Positions 45,286 to 58,609 of a stretch of DNA of 64,000 bases are shown piece by piece. The stretch comes from Hericium rajendrae (Eukaryota; Basidiomycota; Agaricomycetes; Russulales; Hericiaceae): the NCBI GenBank assembly GCA_033439255.1, contig CM065886.1:1984001-2048000 (forward strand). Reading direction: 5' to 3'. The notes beneath the pieces are model-generated. The model saw only the letters and a list, made by a program, of their open reading frames with translations, made no database searches and was not told the origin of the DNA. The position numbers and the translations under genes are program-made. Positions within the stretch are counted from its first letter, which is position 1. Each line of letters opens with the position of its first letter.

Positions 45286-48200
45286 TTACGATTCCTTAGA
45301 ATCGTTTACTCTATACCGCCTTTTCATAGTGAAAACGACACCAAAACGATGACTATGCCCATTAGGCAGTTGGCTTATATAATCACATATCTTCAATCTA
45401 ACGAGTTTGCAGGTTCAACTCCAGCTCTAGCCAAACTTTGTTGATTTAATGTAACTTGATCAGTTCTCAACCAATTCACCTGTTCTCAAATGCATCTGGA
45501 TCTGCTCATTTATTGCTTTCTGACAGTATTTTTTGCATCCTGATCTGTGCAGAACTCATAGAATGCAATGAATTTCTACATTTTCCCTTTATGACACTTG
45601 AACTTGAGCTAACTCAGTCCATTCTTCACCGATTTACTCGTTCTCAAATGCGTCTAAATCTACTCACTTATAGCTTTGCTACCATACTTCATGCATCCAA
45701 ATCGGTTAAGAACTCACAGAATGCAAAGTGTTTCTTTTTTTCCTCTTCTAAAATGCTTGAACCCTAGCTAACTAGGCCAATTCTCAAACAATTTACTCGT
45801 TCTAAAATGCATCAGAATCTACTTATTGATAGCTTTCTGACGGTACCTTAGGCGTTAGGATCGGTGCAAAACTCGCAGAATGCGAATTGTTTCTGCATTT
45901 TCCCCCTAGAATGCTTGAACTCCAGCTAACTTAATCAGTACTCAACCGATTCACTTGTTATCAATTGCATCCAAATATACCAGAAAGCTGGTCTCTAACA
46001 TAATTTACTGCTTATAGAAAGATACAGCCACTAAAATGATACACAGCAAACAAATGTACATACTGTTTATTGATAAAATGAGCAAAAAATGCAATTTATC
46101 GGTAGCAGTGGGTCCTGAGACTCGGTCATGTGATCTTACAAGACCTTGTGCGGCCGAACAAGGTCTTAGCGCCTGCTTACATAAGCATAAGTCGGTTAGA
46201 GAGCCAATACACTGTATACAGTGATTGCTTTATAGCTCTGCAACAAAGCAATCAATCGACAAACGGTAAATTGTGTTCATATATCTTGGATTACATCTTT
46301 CCAACCCAATTTAGAATACGAAAATCGGATCACTGTAAGCAGAGATATTCTTCGATTTATATGCTATATTAGCAAAACAGTATTGTCTCCTATCTCAACA
46401 ACCAATGGTGCTATGATGTTGTACACTGTATTGTTAGAAAGCTATTGTAAATCTGAGTTCAACAAGCCCTCATACATCATGATTGATGCAGTATCAGCAG
46501 AGCTATAAAGCAAACAGTCTGCCACATCATCATAGACATATAGTCCAATAGGTCAGCATTTTGTCATGCTATTTTGTTGTTTGTGGCACTATTCTAGAGC
46601 TATTGTAAATCTGATTCTAACAAGCTTTAACTCATTCTGATTGATGTGGTATTGAGAGCTCTATGGCCTGATCTCTATGCCACATCATCAGCAGAAAGTT
46701 GGTGATGGCCCCACACCATCATTGGACACCTCAGCCGCAACTCGCTGCAGATGGGGACTGGCGTGTCCAAGCCTTGTAGTTAGTGTGCACTACTGGTAGT
46801 GTCACACTGACTTCAAAGCTATCTGAAGAAAAGAAGAGAGAGCAGAGAGCGCAACATCAACTACTGCTGACATAAGCTAAGCACAGCCACCAGACCTTGT
46901 GCGGCCGAACAAGGTCTGCTATTGATCATGTGATTGGCCATTAGCTTTGTTCAACAATACAATGTTTGACATTGATCATATATTCAATCTTGAATCTTGT
47001 TTGATTAGACATACAACTAGACTACTATTATAATTGTAGATATTACAAGTATTTATAATATAAGCATATATAATAGTGTATATCATATATCGAGCTGAGT
47101 ATAATAAGATATGACAAGTGTGTACTGTATTACATACCAGATTATATATATAATAAGGTACTAAGATATATAACATAGCAAAAAATATAGAGTTATCAGA
47201 GGTAGGAGCTGAACTACTCATGATTAGATTAGATTAAATAGTGTTTTTTTATATGCTTTAGGGTTCGACACAAGTCAGAGTCACCTGTAGGTCAACACGG
47301 GTATACCCATAAAATTGACCTGCAGGTATCTAACTTGTAGATCTAGATCACCTGGTGGCTGAGACCTGTACAAATCCAGATCAAGGTTGTGCTCAAACCC
47401 ATTGACCTGTGAGTGACCTGTGGGTAACCTGCTATCCAAACTTTATTTTGGTTAACATATTATATTGCAAAGTTCAAATCTATATGTCATGATCCCTAAC
47501 TAACTACATACTATATGTCATCTGCCAACACTAACTTACAGCTCCAATCACATATGCACATTATCACTATATCTTGTCATACCCATGAAGTGTATAAAGT
47601 CTACAAGCAAGGCATGGATTCAAAAGGCTGCATGCGACATACTTGTAGCATCGACATGGGCATGTGCATGTCGGTGGGGCAGCTTTAAGTATGTGTGTGC
47701 ACATGGGCTGGCACATGTGCAAGGGGAGCATATGTAGGTGCTGGTGTACTGGCATAGCTGTGGGCATGCACACACAAATGACATCACCAGCTTGGATGGA
47801 AATTGGGAATGAGACCGGGGAGGGTGCATTTTGATTGTTGAATAGCACTAATGGCATATAAAACTTGCCTCACATTGGGCTTCTGTCAGACGAATGATAT
47901 GACAGCATGCATAGTGGCATGTGTGATGTCCATGGGCATGAATGCACACATGTAGTTTGAGCAATGGACTATGGGATGGTGGAGGCATGTAGTCAAAAAT
48001 GTGTATGCTGGCAGGGCATGTATTGGTAGATGCACACTGTCTCAGACATGCAAGGATATGCAAAGCTGTTTGTAGACAACTGCGCATTGTTGAGGCATGC
48101 TAGGCACTGCTCGGATGATCAGCAAAAAGATGTCAAGCCTTGCTGTTGTAGCAACAATGCTGTAGCAACAAGACCTGACAGGCATTGTGGGCCTTGCAGT

Positions 48201-50022
48201 TGCAGCGCTAGACTGGCACTGTGCATGCTCTTACTGTTGTGAGTGGGAATTAAATCTCTGGTACATATGAGTACTAGTTGTCGAAGATGGGTAAGGGCCG
48301 GTTGGCTGGTTGACCTGTTGATGAGGACGATGGGAGAAGCACAGATGGTACACGAAATATGGTAGATGATGTCAAAAAATGGTGGGATGTCATAAAACCC
48401 ATCAAACATCATGAAACCTGTGGAAGAACAGTGAAAAATGAGAGCCTTGCCTGTTATCGAGTGAGACTCCTGAGATCAGTACAGTACAATGAAATAAAAG
48501 GCTTTTGGACTCACTTAGAAGCCTCTCGAATCTCCATAACACCCATCCTGCCATTGAATTGAGGAGATATGGTAAAAAGGGGAGGATTAAGATGAAGAAA
48601 CAAAGAGAAGGGCATCGTAAAAGTGAGACACAACTTTCAGACCAACTGACTTGCAAGTGACCTGTGATGTCACAGATACCTGACCTGCAGCTCCAGATCA
48701 CCCAGTGGTGCAAATCTGCATGGATCCAGGTCAGCACCTTGGACAGATAGAATACCTCATCTGAGAAAATGAAAATTTATATAGCAGCAAGTCCTGTTAT
48801 GAGTCCTATGGATAAGCTATAGAGGCTATGTGGCTAACCTATCCAGCTATGGAGGGCTATGAGGGCTATGATAGCCCTCATAGCATGAAGTGTCGAGTAT
48901 ATAGAGCACCATAGCCTTCATAGCCAGTAGTGGCAGATATCTAGGACTATCATGTATACTTAGGAAACTATGGCTACTATGACTACTACAGCCACTATCT
49001 TAAGTGAGCTAGGTACCCAGGATATTAAGGCAAAATCTTCTATATTCAGAGGTAAGGAAGAAAAGACTACGAAATCTAAGTAAGTAACTAGTAAGTAAAG
49101 GTACAAAATGTACCCTATAGCCCCGCGCGGACACAACGTGGCAACGGCGCAGCGAAAGGGCATAATTCACCTCGCGCGGCCATATGCGTGCACGCGTGTG
49201 CTGGCGGCGCCGGGTGCAAGCACGGGCGCGATGTCGGGGGTGCAGCGCGGCCACGCTGTCACATGCAGTCAGGCAGCCGCATGCAGGCGGGCCGTACACC
49301 GACGGCGTGCTGCTGTCCTACGCGAAGTGCGCAGGCGTGGGCGGGCTATTCGGGGCCTCCGCGTGCTTGCATCGACGTGCGCGGGCAGGCGCATGGGCTG
49401 GCGGGAATGTGTGTGGGCGGGGGCAGACGGATGTGCGCGCAGCGTGCACACGGTTGTCTGACCGCGGTGCGAGAGCCCGCGCTGGCTTGGCCGCGTGCGC
49501 AGCGTGCGTGGCCACGCGTGCACGGACTGGCGGGGCCGTACGCACCATGTCCAGGGAGGGAGCGGGGAGCTGAGGGCTCGCCAGTCTTGCATGACTGTGC
49601 GCGGCCGTGCGCGCACTCATGTGGACCTACGCGATGTCGCCCTCGAGTACGGGAGCTGGCGCAGACGTGCGCACGCCGTCCGGGTATGCGAAGGTGTGTG
49701 CGCGCCGCGCGTGGCCGTGCGCGCGTTCATAGCCGCATGAACCCGTGCAGGAGTGCACGCAGTTGGGGCTCCAGGCCTGGCGCAGACCTTCGCGCCATGC
49801 ATAGCCGTGCTGTCGCATGCGAGCGCGCGTGCACGCAATAGCGAGGCCATCGGCCGACGTGCGTGGCCGTGCATGCGCGCACAGCCGCGAGGGCCTTGTT
49901 GACGGTGCGAGAGTGCTGGAACGCGGAGCTGGTAGGCCCGGACGGCCTGTCGAGGGCACGTGGATGTCGTTGAGGGGACCTGGAGGGTGCAGAAGGCGAA
50001 GGAGGGATGAACGACGTGTCAC

Positions 50023-50046
50023 GCCCCGTTGCCACGGCAACGAGGC
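50023..50046. promoter_or_regulatory. X-box-like palindrome, E3
   Basis: GCCCCGTTGCCACGGCAACGAGGC-type inverted repeat with a GTTGCC/GGCAAC core; one arm mismatch. Confidence 0.55.
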
Positions 50047-50310
50047 ACGGCAACGCGGACGCGGACACCATCGTCGGCGGACGGGGCAACTGAAGGCTTG
50101 TGAGCGTGAGCGCGGGCGTGGGAGGTCGAAGCGCGAGTTGTCGAGCTTGCGCGCACAGGGCCGGGTCCATACGCAGCTGTTGCTGATGCGCAGGGCGTCG
50201 AAGCTGCCGGCGGCGTGTTCGAGAAGGGTGCGGGGTGCTGGCGAGTGACGGAAAGAAGGCGATGCGGGAGGTGAGGGCGAGAGCGAGGTGTGTCGCCGGG
50301 GTCGAAGGAC

Positions 50311-50342
50311 GAGAGTATCGCTCGAGAACGAGCGATACTCTC
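50311..50342 (-). other. Stem-loop at splice acceptor, E3
   Basis: GAGAGTATCGCTCG pairs perfectly with CGAGCGATACTCTC (14-bp stem, 4-nt loop), directly at the minus-strand acceptor CTAATACAG. Confidence 0.8.
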
Positions 50343-50778
50343 TGTATTAGTACGAACAATGTAAATGAAGAGTTAATTTTTACTTACCTTTCACCCTCTA
50401 CGTCCCAGCAAGACCTTCCCGCGTTCGATCGGACGAGAGAGAGAGAGAGAATAGGGAGGGATAAGGGACGAGGAGAGAGGAGGCTGGTCATAAGTTGAAC
50501 TTCGACGCGCCTTGGTACTTCAGCTACCGAACGCGCGTGAGTTCAGATGTTTTGAGCTTCGTAAATCAAATAAAACACGTTAAATTTCGAGAAAAAGACT
50601 GCGGATAGCGTCCGTTTAATCAATCAATTCGTATGAGACGAGTATTCAGTTAAGCTACTCTAAACTACTGGGCAACGAAGTGCACTTAGAGAAATCTGGC
50701 ACTTAGCCTCTGACGCGAGCGCTCGGCACCGCCCGGCCCGGTCTCGGCAGCCACATTTGGCGCTCCGCTGGCCACGTC

Positions 50779-50786
50779 TATATAAG
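50779..50786 (+). promoter_or_regulatory. TATA box of E3 rightward promoter
   Basis: TATATAAG preceded by GGCAGCCACATTTGGCGCTC and followed by GCACGACGCGC and a TCTCTCTCTCTTCC tract. The same blocks surround the E2 box at 59697. Confidence 0.65.
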
Positions 50787-50814
50787 ACGTGCACGACGCG
50801 CTTTCTCTCTCTCT

Positions 50815-51062
50815 TCCCTACCACTATCATCCTTCGTCTTTTGCCGCTCTCTCTTCTTTTGCCTCAACTCTCTGATGTTCGGTAAGTTATTATGTTGTTG
50901 CTATGTTGTTTCATTGTTCACTAATCCTATTGTTTTTTGTAGACTTCTACATTTTCGCTTTTATTATCTTAAGTAAGTCTTATATTTTTTTATATTCTAT
51001 ATCTTGTATACTATTTTGTTGACTTGGTCTTTAGATTATTTTCGCTTTTTCTTATTTATGAA
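50815..51062 (+). ncRNA. Predicted microexon transcript of E3
   Basis: Leader from the CT-rich start to donor GTAAGT at 50882; intron 50882-50942 (61 nt, CTAAT branch); microexon 50943-50972 (30 nt, containing TTTTCGCTTTT); intron 50973-51034 (62 nt); microexon 51035-51062 (28 nt, again TTTTCGCTTTTT); donor GTAAGT at 51063. No long coding frame; the product may be non-coding. Confidence 0.5.
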
Positions 51063-51730
51063 GTAAGTTTTATCTTATCTTTTTATTTATCTCTTATCTT
51101 GGTTTTATCTTATCTTTTAATCTCATCTTATCTTTGTATGGTTTGTTATCTTATCTTGAAGTGATGATCTCTACAGTTATATAGTGATGCTTGTAGCTTT
51201 GTATTAAATATATGTTGTAATTCAATATTATCTAAAATATAATGCTTTTAAATTTTCGATGTTTTGAATGTTTTCAATGCAACAAGATTGAAATTTATAA
51301 TATATCTGAATATTTAAATATATTTTTAGCACTCTTAAGTAGCATACAAGACAGAGGTGATATAGAGTAGATAGCAGCCTTACTAGCTAGACATGGTATA
51401 ATAACAGAGATATACCATATAGCTGACATAGCTATGATAGCCATTATATGCTATAGCAGCTATGATAGCTATGATAGCTTATACTCTATGCTATGACAGC
51501 TATGGTAGCTATCATAGCTCTATATAGATTACCTCACTACTATGGAGTAGCTATGTAGAAAAGAGGACTCCTATGGCCCTATCAGAGCTATATAAGCTAT
51601 ATAGTGCCATATACCACTGGTCCTTTTCTCAGATGCTGCGAGTTCAAATCTAGGTCACCCACGAGTGCACTTGTGTTGAACCCTAATATACTTAAAGTGA
51701 TGTTTGCACAATTGATGCTCTCAGGCATTT

Positions 51731-52311
51731 CATCAGGAAGGTTGACAACTTTCTGATTGACCTGACAATTTTTAACCCTACTGACAGCTTCTGATTGACC
51801 TGATCCACCTGAAAGCAATCTTGAGAAGCAAATATCTGATCAGACTTTTACATTCAAGAAAAGACATTTATTGTTAGATATATAAGTTTTTAATCTGTAA
51901 CTAATAGATATATCAAAATCTTTGATATCTGAAATTTTTGAAAATCTGAGAGTGTCTGATTTCAAATCTGGAGGTCAAATATCAGTCAGATGGATCAGAC
52001 AGTGTCAGACACCATCAGATGCTCTCAGACAGTTGCAGATAATTTCCAGATATTTGACCTCCAGATTTGAAAAAAATCTCAGATCAGACACTCTCAGATT
52101 TAGAAAATTTCAGATATCAGAGATTTTGTTATATCTATTAGTTAGAGATTACAAACTTATATATCTGACAATAAATGTCTTTACTTAAATGTAAAAGTTT
52201 GATCAGATATTTGCCTGTTAAGATTGCTTTCAGGTGGATCAGGTCAATCAGGAGCTGTCAGTAGGGTTAGAAATTGTCAGGTCAATCAGAAAGTTGTCAA
52301 CCTTTCTGATG
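51731..52311. mobile_element. 581-bp palindromic MITE (M3), uninterrupted
   Basis: CATCAGGAAGG...CCTTTCTGATG, flanked by TT (51729-51730 and 52312-52313). H2a near 30155 shows the site without it. Almost the whole length folds on itself. Non-coding. Confidence 0.95.
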
Positions 52312-53300
52312 TTGTATAAGTTTTTTGTTACTCTAAACCTTCATGCTAATCGACAGGCAATTTTACCAGAAAGTAGTTGCCATATTTGGTCACTAATTTC
52401 TGCCAGTATACAAAATATGGTTTGAAGGTAAGAATTCAATTTTTATAGTATTTTATGCATGTAAAATAGAAAAATACTGACTAGATTATACATTGAAGAG
52501 ATATAAGCTCTATTTAAAAAAAAAACTGGTATGATTTACAAATGATTTATGTTATTTTTTGTAAAAGTCAGAAAAAAATCCAAATATAGAAATTAAATTC
52601 TGTCTTTGGTGCTAGCAGCAATGTATACAAATCAATAGAAGGTGCACAGGCTAACAGGAAATGTATGAGGTAGTAGAAGCATACATAAGTTTGTTGTGAT
52701 GCTCATAGGTTGATACATGTGTAAGCTAATCAACAAAAGTATGCATAGATCAAAAAATGTGAGCCAAGAGTGCATATATGAGTTGGTGTAGTGTGTATCA
52801 TCTGAAAAATTGAAATTTCATATAGCCCAGTATTGATCTATATGTTTTATCATAGTACTATAAGGTCTATCACTATTTATGCCACCACAGTTCTCAACTA
52901 TGTAAGACTATGAGGCCTATCATAGCTATCATAACAGTAGTTGGACACTATATAGTGCTACATGTTTCTGAAAGATAGCTGTAGTTGTTGTACAAATCAT
53001 ATAAATTCAAAGGCTTGCTCTGATCTATATGATCCCTACTATGATCCTTGCTATTAGTACTGTCTCAGATCAATCAGATACAAGAGATATAAAGCCAAAA
53101 TCAATTATATTTCATACAGCTACTAGTACAATCAAGTATATTACAAGTTCAAACAGTGCACACATGCACAATGGTACACATCATGTACAGGTAGAGCTAT
53201 GTGCAGGCATGTGTGCACTGGTAAGGCACAACAAAAGTACATATGTGCATAAGGCACTAGGTTCATGCACAAGGCATGATAAGTGTCATAGCTGTGCAGG

Positions 53301-53787
53301 TGTAACGGATGGTTTATCAGTTACTACTATAGTCTTCTACTTTCTTACTCTTTTCTACCTGGCTTACTTTTCGAGTTTTGCAGAGTTTCCTTATTAGGAT
53401 AGCTGAGTTTGAATCATGTACTTAGAGCAGATTTCCTTATTGGGAATAAGCATCTATCTTGCCAACTCACCACCATCTGTCTGCTTTTGTCTCAGTCTCT
53501 GCTTGTTCTCCTCATATCTGAAAGGCTCTCTTGGGATCCAACCCTCAAAGGAAGGTGTGTGGCCCCCAAAACCCTCATCAGGAGGTCTATATCTGCTGCT
53601 GGCCCTCAGAGGAGGTGCCAGCTCATCACTCATCTGCTTGGCTGCAGGACTGAGGCATCCTCGGTTCTGTTAGCTCTAGCTCGTGGACTCTCTCTAGGAG
53701 GTCTACGACACCTTTATACCCTCCTCACTCGCTCGCCTACCTTGGACTTCCTGGGCAGTAGCGGCTCGACCTCTATCGTCCGTTACA
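53301..53787 (+). mobile_element. First LTR of the LARD
   Basis: 487 bp with 9-bp inverted ends TGTAACGGA/TCCGTTACA. A 110-bp piece of the same LTR lies at 8471. Confidence 0.9.
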
Positions 53788-54040
53788 AAGGTGGACATAT
53801 CCGGAAGTCCACTTGTCTCTGGCTGGCTGGTGAGGACTTCACATGTCTCATTCGGTTCCCCTCTCCCTGGACGTGGCATCCATGTCCAGGTTCCTTATCT
53901 CAAGTGACGATGTCAAGTCGTCTTATCGCCATTCGCTGGAGAGCCGTGTTCTCGCTCTCCGGTCTCATTCCTTTGTCGACAGTGATCTCGTTGACAATGG
54001 GCTTGGTATCTGAGCCCATCGGTTTCAGATCAGGGAGCCC

Positions 54041-54628
54041 TTGCTCCATTTTGCCTTAGAGGTCATCGAGCGACTTCAATCGTCGCTCGATCAAGTCTGG
54101 TTTTGCCTGCCATACCCCCCAAGGTCTGTCTTCACGGTCGACAGGGATCTCATTCTTCGTTCCTGTCTCCATGGGTCACCATCTCCCTGGGACGTTCGCT
54201 GGGCCTGGCGCACTTTGCAGGCACGAGTCGCCGAAGGTGTCGATATCCTATTCCGGTATGCAGGTGCTCTTCCTCCTGCCATCAGGACTCCTCCTCCTCC
54301 TCGAGTTGAGGACCTCAGGGACATGGAATCCATGTCCCTGGCAGTCCCAGGAGCTCTCTACCTTCGCACAGAACATGTCCCATGTGTTCTCCGGCCACTG
54401 TCTGTCGACGCAAGACTCGCTCGGCCATTCCAGGCCTCCTCCTCCTCTGGGCAGCTCCCTGCCTCCAGCTCCTCCTTCGGCCCAATTCTGGCTGCTTGGA
54501 GGGCCCTATATGCATCTCTAGTCCTCATAGAGATGCTTCGCTTCACTGCCCTATCAACAGGGCCTCGCCTCAAGGACTCCCATGCCGAGGAGAGGGTCAG
54601 GGAGCCTGGTAGTTCACCCCCTCTCTAA
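54041..54628 (+). CDS. Open frame in the LARD, unknown product
   Basis: 195 codons beginning MLHFALEVIERLQSSLDQVW, rich in Leu, Arg, Pro and Ser. It could be part of a gag-like protein or chance. No domain recognised. Part of a fossil-type element and not a host gene. Confidence 0.3.
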   Translation: MLHFALEVIERLQSSLDQVWFCLPYPPRSVFTVDRDLILRSCLHGSPSPWDVRWAWRTLQARVAEGVDILFRYAGALPPAIRTPPPPRVEDLRDMESMSLAVPGALYLRTEHVPCVLRPLSVDARLARPFQASSSSGQLPASSSSFGPILAAWRALYASLVLIEMLRFTALSTGPRLKDSHAEERVREPGSSPPL

Positions 54629-55279
54629 CTCTCTCATTTCTGGATGGATTCCCTCGGTTTCTTTTGTATCCTATTTGCTCTTCAAATGCTTTCCACTTCG
54701 CTTCAAGTCCAGGAGGCTGGGGGGGCTGTAGATCACTGAGATCAGGCTCTGTCAGGCGATGTAGGGAGGGTTTGGATGCAAATCGTGCTTTGTACGTTGC
54801 CCCTGCTCCTTAAACCACTCCACCATCCTCTTCGCCTTTTCAAACGCTTTCGAACGAGCCCAAGAACGTCTCAAGCGCTCCAGCGGTTGTCAAGATATCT
54901 TCATGCTCTCCTCATCCTCCCTCTGAAGCGAAATTTCACTGTATTTCCTTCAAATTTTCTTCTATTCCTTCGAAACTTGCTCCGTGGAATCCATGGAGCA
55001 TTTGATACACCTTCGCATAACCGCTTTCACCCTGGGAGAAGACCCAACCTGTCAAATCTTCGTCATAGTCCATCTCCTATGGCCAGACTATCCTGGGGCT
55101 CATGAAGTCAGTTCTGCACGGATCCTTATACGGACAGGACGCCTCGATTCGGACCATCCACACGAATCCAACGAGCCCTTGCACGAGCTGATTGGAGCCC
55201 TAGTTCCCATTTCATCGGCGATCCTGCTCTGCCTGGAGGAGAGATCATATTGCACTGCTGTATCTCTCCTTTCCCTCTA

Positions 55280-56900
55280 TCGATTTGGAACCGGGTTTTT
55301 GCACGTCAATGTGTGCCTTTAGGACTGTTCCGCTCACCAGGATGCTTCTCAGAGTGTCCAGCCATCCCCTTGGAATCCGAGGGTATCAAGGACGCTTCCT
55401 GGTGCGCTAAGATGGCCATAGCGTGGCGCTCATGCTAGCTATGACCAAACGGACTTTTGGCCCGAGTCCGCATTGCAAATACGCTTCGAACGAGCCCTCA
55501 TACGTCCAGATCCGACCACCGGTTCTCATTATGCTCGAGGGGCTACTCACCCTACTGCCCCTCCTGAGTGCCAGCTGGTATCTCCCTTAATACTGGACCG
55601 ATTTCGAAGCGGTCTTTTGCACTCGACTCGCATTATTGACCCGGTACTGGAACACCAAAATGATTTGAGGGACGTCCAGCCGTTCCTCCGGAATTGTGTC
55701 CATAGTCCAGGGGATTCCCCAGGTAGCCCCAGCTCCATATCTCCGTGACCAGGGGTGCTATCAACAAGCGGTTTCTTGTCATCTATTCCTTTATTTCACC
55801 ATATTCATTCGTCCTAAGACCAGGAGGCTGGGGGGGCTGCCAATGGCCGGACTTGGGCGACCCTGGGCGATGTAGTGGCACTTGGATGAAGCTCTGTGGT
55901 ATCCACTGGAGCTTCATTCCTCCTGTTCTTCCTACATTCAGCCTACCCTTTGCAAACGCTTTTCAACAAGCCCAAGATCGTGCTGATTGGTCCAGCCGTT
56001 CTCAAGATCGAATCATCTCCTCTTCCTCCTCCCTCTGGGGCGAATTTTCCTTGTATCTTCTTCAATTCTCCTCCAATTCTTTCGAAACCTTTCTCGGTGG
56101 AATCCACTGAGAATTCGCTTTTGTATTCCTGCATTTGTTCTGCCCTGAGAGGCTCCCTTCTTCACCATCTCTCTGGCCCTGCCTGTTCTTCAGGCCAGAC
56201 TTATCTCTACACCCAAGGCCGAATATCTGGCGGATTGTCAAACGGTTTGAACGCCCAAGTTTGCGTTTTTAACGCGATTCCAACAAGCCCTCATACGACC
56301 TGATACGACCAGCCCTTCCCATTTCACCTATGGGGCCACAGCCTCTGGGAAGGGCCCAGACTGCATATCCATATCTCTGCCATCCGTGGACCAATTCCTA
56401 AGCGGATTTTTGCATCTGGACCGCAATAATCGTCGTATTCTGGGGCACCCAAAACGTTTCTACGAACGCCGTCCCATTCCGTTGGATTCCAATGGAACTG
56501 ATGGCGCTCTTGGGTGCCTTAGAAGGCTTGTAGCGCTCGATCCACATGCGCTATCGCTGCAAACTCTTCTGGCCCTTAACACGTTCAAAAAAGGGATTCA
56601 AACAAGCCCTCACCCATTGTCATCCACCCAGCCGTTCCCATTCGACCTTCGCCTGGCCTTTGCAGCTAGCCTTCCTCCCTATCCTGCCACATCTCCTTCA
56701 TTTCTGGACCGATTTGGATGGGTATTTTTGCGCTCTGCTCGCATACTCGAACGCTTTTGAATCCCTATATGAGCTCTGGGGTATTTTATGGCTTGGGTAG
56801 TCATCCAGCAAGTCACTTGGCGATTTAGGCCTCTTTTGGCTCGGCCATATCTCGGCATCCAGACCACGAATCAACAAGCGGATTTTTGCATCTCCTCCGC
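55280..56900 (+). repeat. Degenerate repeat of about 160 bp inside the LARD
   Basis: A motif like AAGCGG(A/T)TTTTTGCA(T/C)TC recurs near 55287, 55447, 55609, 55769, 56403, 56722 and 56878. The steps are close to 160 bp or multiples of it. CTGGGGGGGCT tracts recur at about 54720, 55840, 57110, 57195 and 57940. Confidence 0.6.
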
Positions 56901-58609
56901 ATTGTTCACACCTCCAAAACGCGCCCTCACACGTCCTAATCCGACATGACCTTGCTCCGCAAATCCCTTCTCTCCATCCTCATCTCCTTCAACATCCTAG
57001 GGATGGCATCCATCCCTTTCTGCTTATCTGCAACCCTCGCTGCTCTTACGCTCTGTGATCCTCATTCAATCCTGTCTACTCTCAACTCAAATCTCCTGCA
57101 CCAGTCTGGGGGGGCTCGCATGCCTCACTCATTGTCCGTCCTCGACCCCGCCATCCACCCATATTTTGGACTTCCATCTAGTTTCTGATGCGGAGTCTGG
57201 GGGGGCTTGTGTGACTAGGGCCTGTGGTACAGTTTTCAGGATTTTGGGACCTTAGAGGTATGGAGGTTTCGCTCCCCCTGTCCATCTACTGGGAGTACCT
57301 GCACAGAGCTAGCGATGGGGGGCTATAGGGATGTATAGGAGGGAGGCTGGAGCCTTGCAGAGCACTGGATCCAGCATTCCTTGGGAGTCAGACCCTTAGG
57401 GCTGAGAGCAGCTGGGAGCTGCATAGGAGCTTGTGAGATCCTGCCTTCTTGCTGTGAGCAGACTGGAGGAGTGGCTGGATGCCTCAGGCCTCAGCCATCC
57501 TGAGACCAGCTTGGAGACCTAGGAGCTGAAGAGATCCTGTCTCTTTGCTGAGAGCAGTCTGGAGTCTGGGTGGCTGAGATAGCCTGTGGCCTTGGCTTAG
57601 CATCTTTCATCCTTTCCTTTTGGATGTGAAGTGCTGCAGCTGGAGGACTTGTAGCTTGGCTAGGGTTGCAGGCTGCTCTGTTAAGAGAGCTTGGTGCAGT
57701 TAAGTCTGGAGCTGCAGAGCTTCACATGCAGATTTTCTCTTCAATTTTCTTCTCTAATTTTTCACTCTAATTTTTCACTTTTATCTTGTTTCTACTTCTT
57801 CTCTAGATTTTTCTCTGATTTTTCTACTTTAACCCTTTTTCTTCTTTTCTAATTTTGTCTTGTTCCCTTTCTGCTTTGTTCATTCTCAGCTTTGCACTAC
57901 TCACTTTGTGTTCAGGAGTCTCAAAGACCAAGAAAGTGGGGGGGCTCTGTAACGGATGGTTTATCAGTTACTACTATAGTCTTCTACTTTCTTACTCTTT
58001 TCTACCTGGCTTACTTTTCGAGTTTTGCAGAGTTTCCTTATTAGGATAGCTGAGTTTGAATCATGTACTTAGAGCGGATTTCCTTATTGGGAATAAGCAT
58101 CTATCTTGCCAACTCACCACCATCTGTCTGCTTTTGTCTCAGTCTCTGCTTGTTCTCCTCATATCTGAAAGGCTCCATCTGAAAAATGTGAAATCTACAT
58201 AGCCTGGTGTCAGATTATGCAGTCTATCATATGGCTATGTGGTCTGCATAGTTTCCACCTCAGATATATAGAGCTATCATAGCCATCATAGTTTCCATAG
58301 CAGTAGGCACAAGAGATATAGCACTATGTAGACATGAGGGATAGCTATGATTGCTATATAACCTCCTAAGCATGCTATGGGAGCTATGTGCCCTATAAAT
58401 AGACAGATAGACACCCCAAGACATCAAGCTAAATTTTATTATATGGCAGACAAGAGCACAAGCTGAGTTGTCAAGGTGAATTTATTCATAGTCCCAATGT
58501 AGCTATAGTAGTCACTAGCTACGGTAATTATAATGTCAGCAAGACAATGCATGCGGAGAGGGCTGGGGTCATCTATGAAGGCGCGGGCCATGTGCGAGGG
58601 GCGCGGGAC

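Larger units (their letters stand above)
48758..51635 (+). mobile_element. E element, copy E3
   Basis: Ends CATCTGAGAAAATG and ...CCTTTTCTCAGATG with CT duplicated on both sides; the empty site is in hAT-2a near 30057. GC-rich core 49110-50310. Leftward leader with a 46-nt intron (50387 to 50342, minus strand), stem-loop at 50311, rightward promoter TATATAAG at 50779 followed by a CT-rich start region, then two microexons. Subterminal AGCTATGATAGCT repeats lie at both ends. Confidence 0.85.
47259..51685 (+). mobile_element. hAT-type element (hAT-2b) containing E3
   Basis: TAGGGTTCGACACAAGTC...TTGTGTTGAACCCTA, flanked by ATATGCTT / ATATACTT. Same insertion as hAT-2a. E3 sits near its right end. 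Confidence 0.8.

Noticed and set aside
54091-57255. Many short open frames in the LARD interior
   Set aside because: No retroelement or host domain is recognisable. They were left out except for the longest, which is given low confidence.
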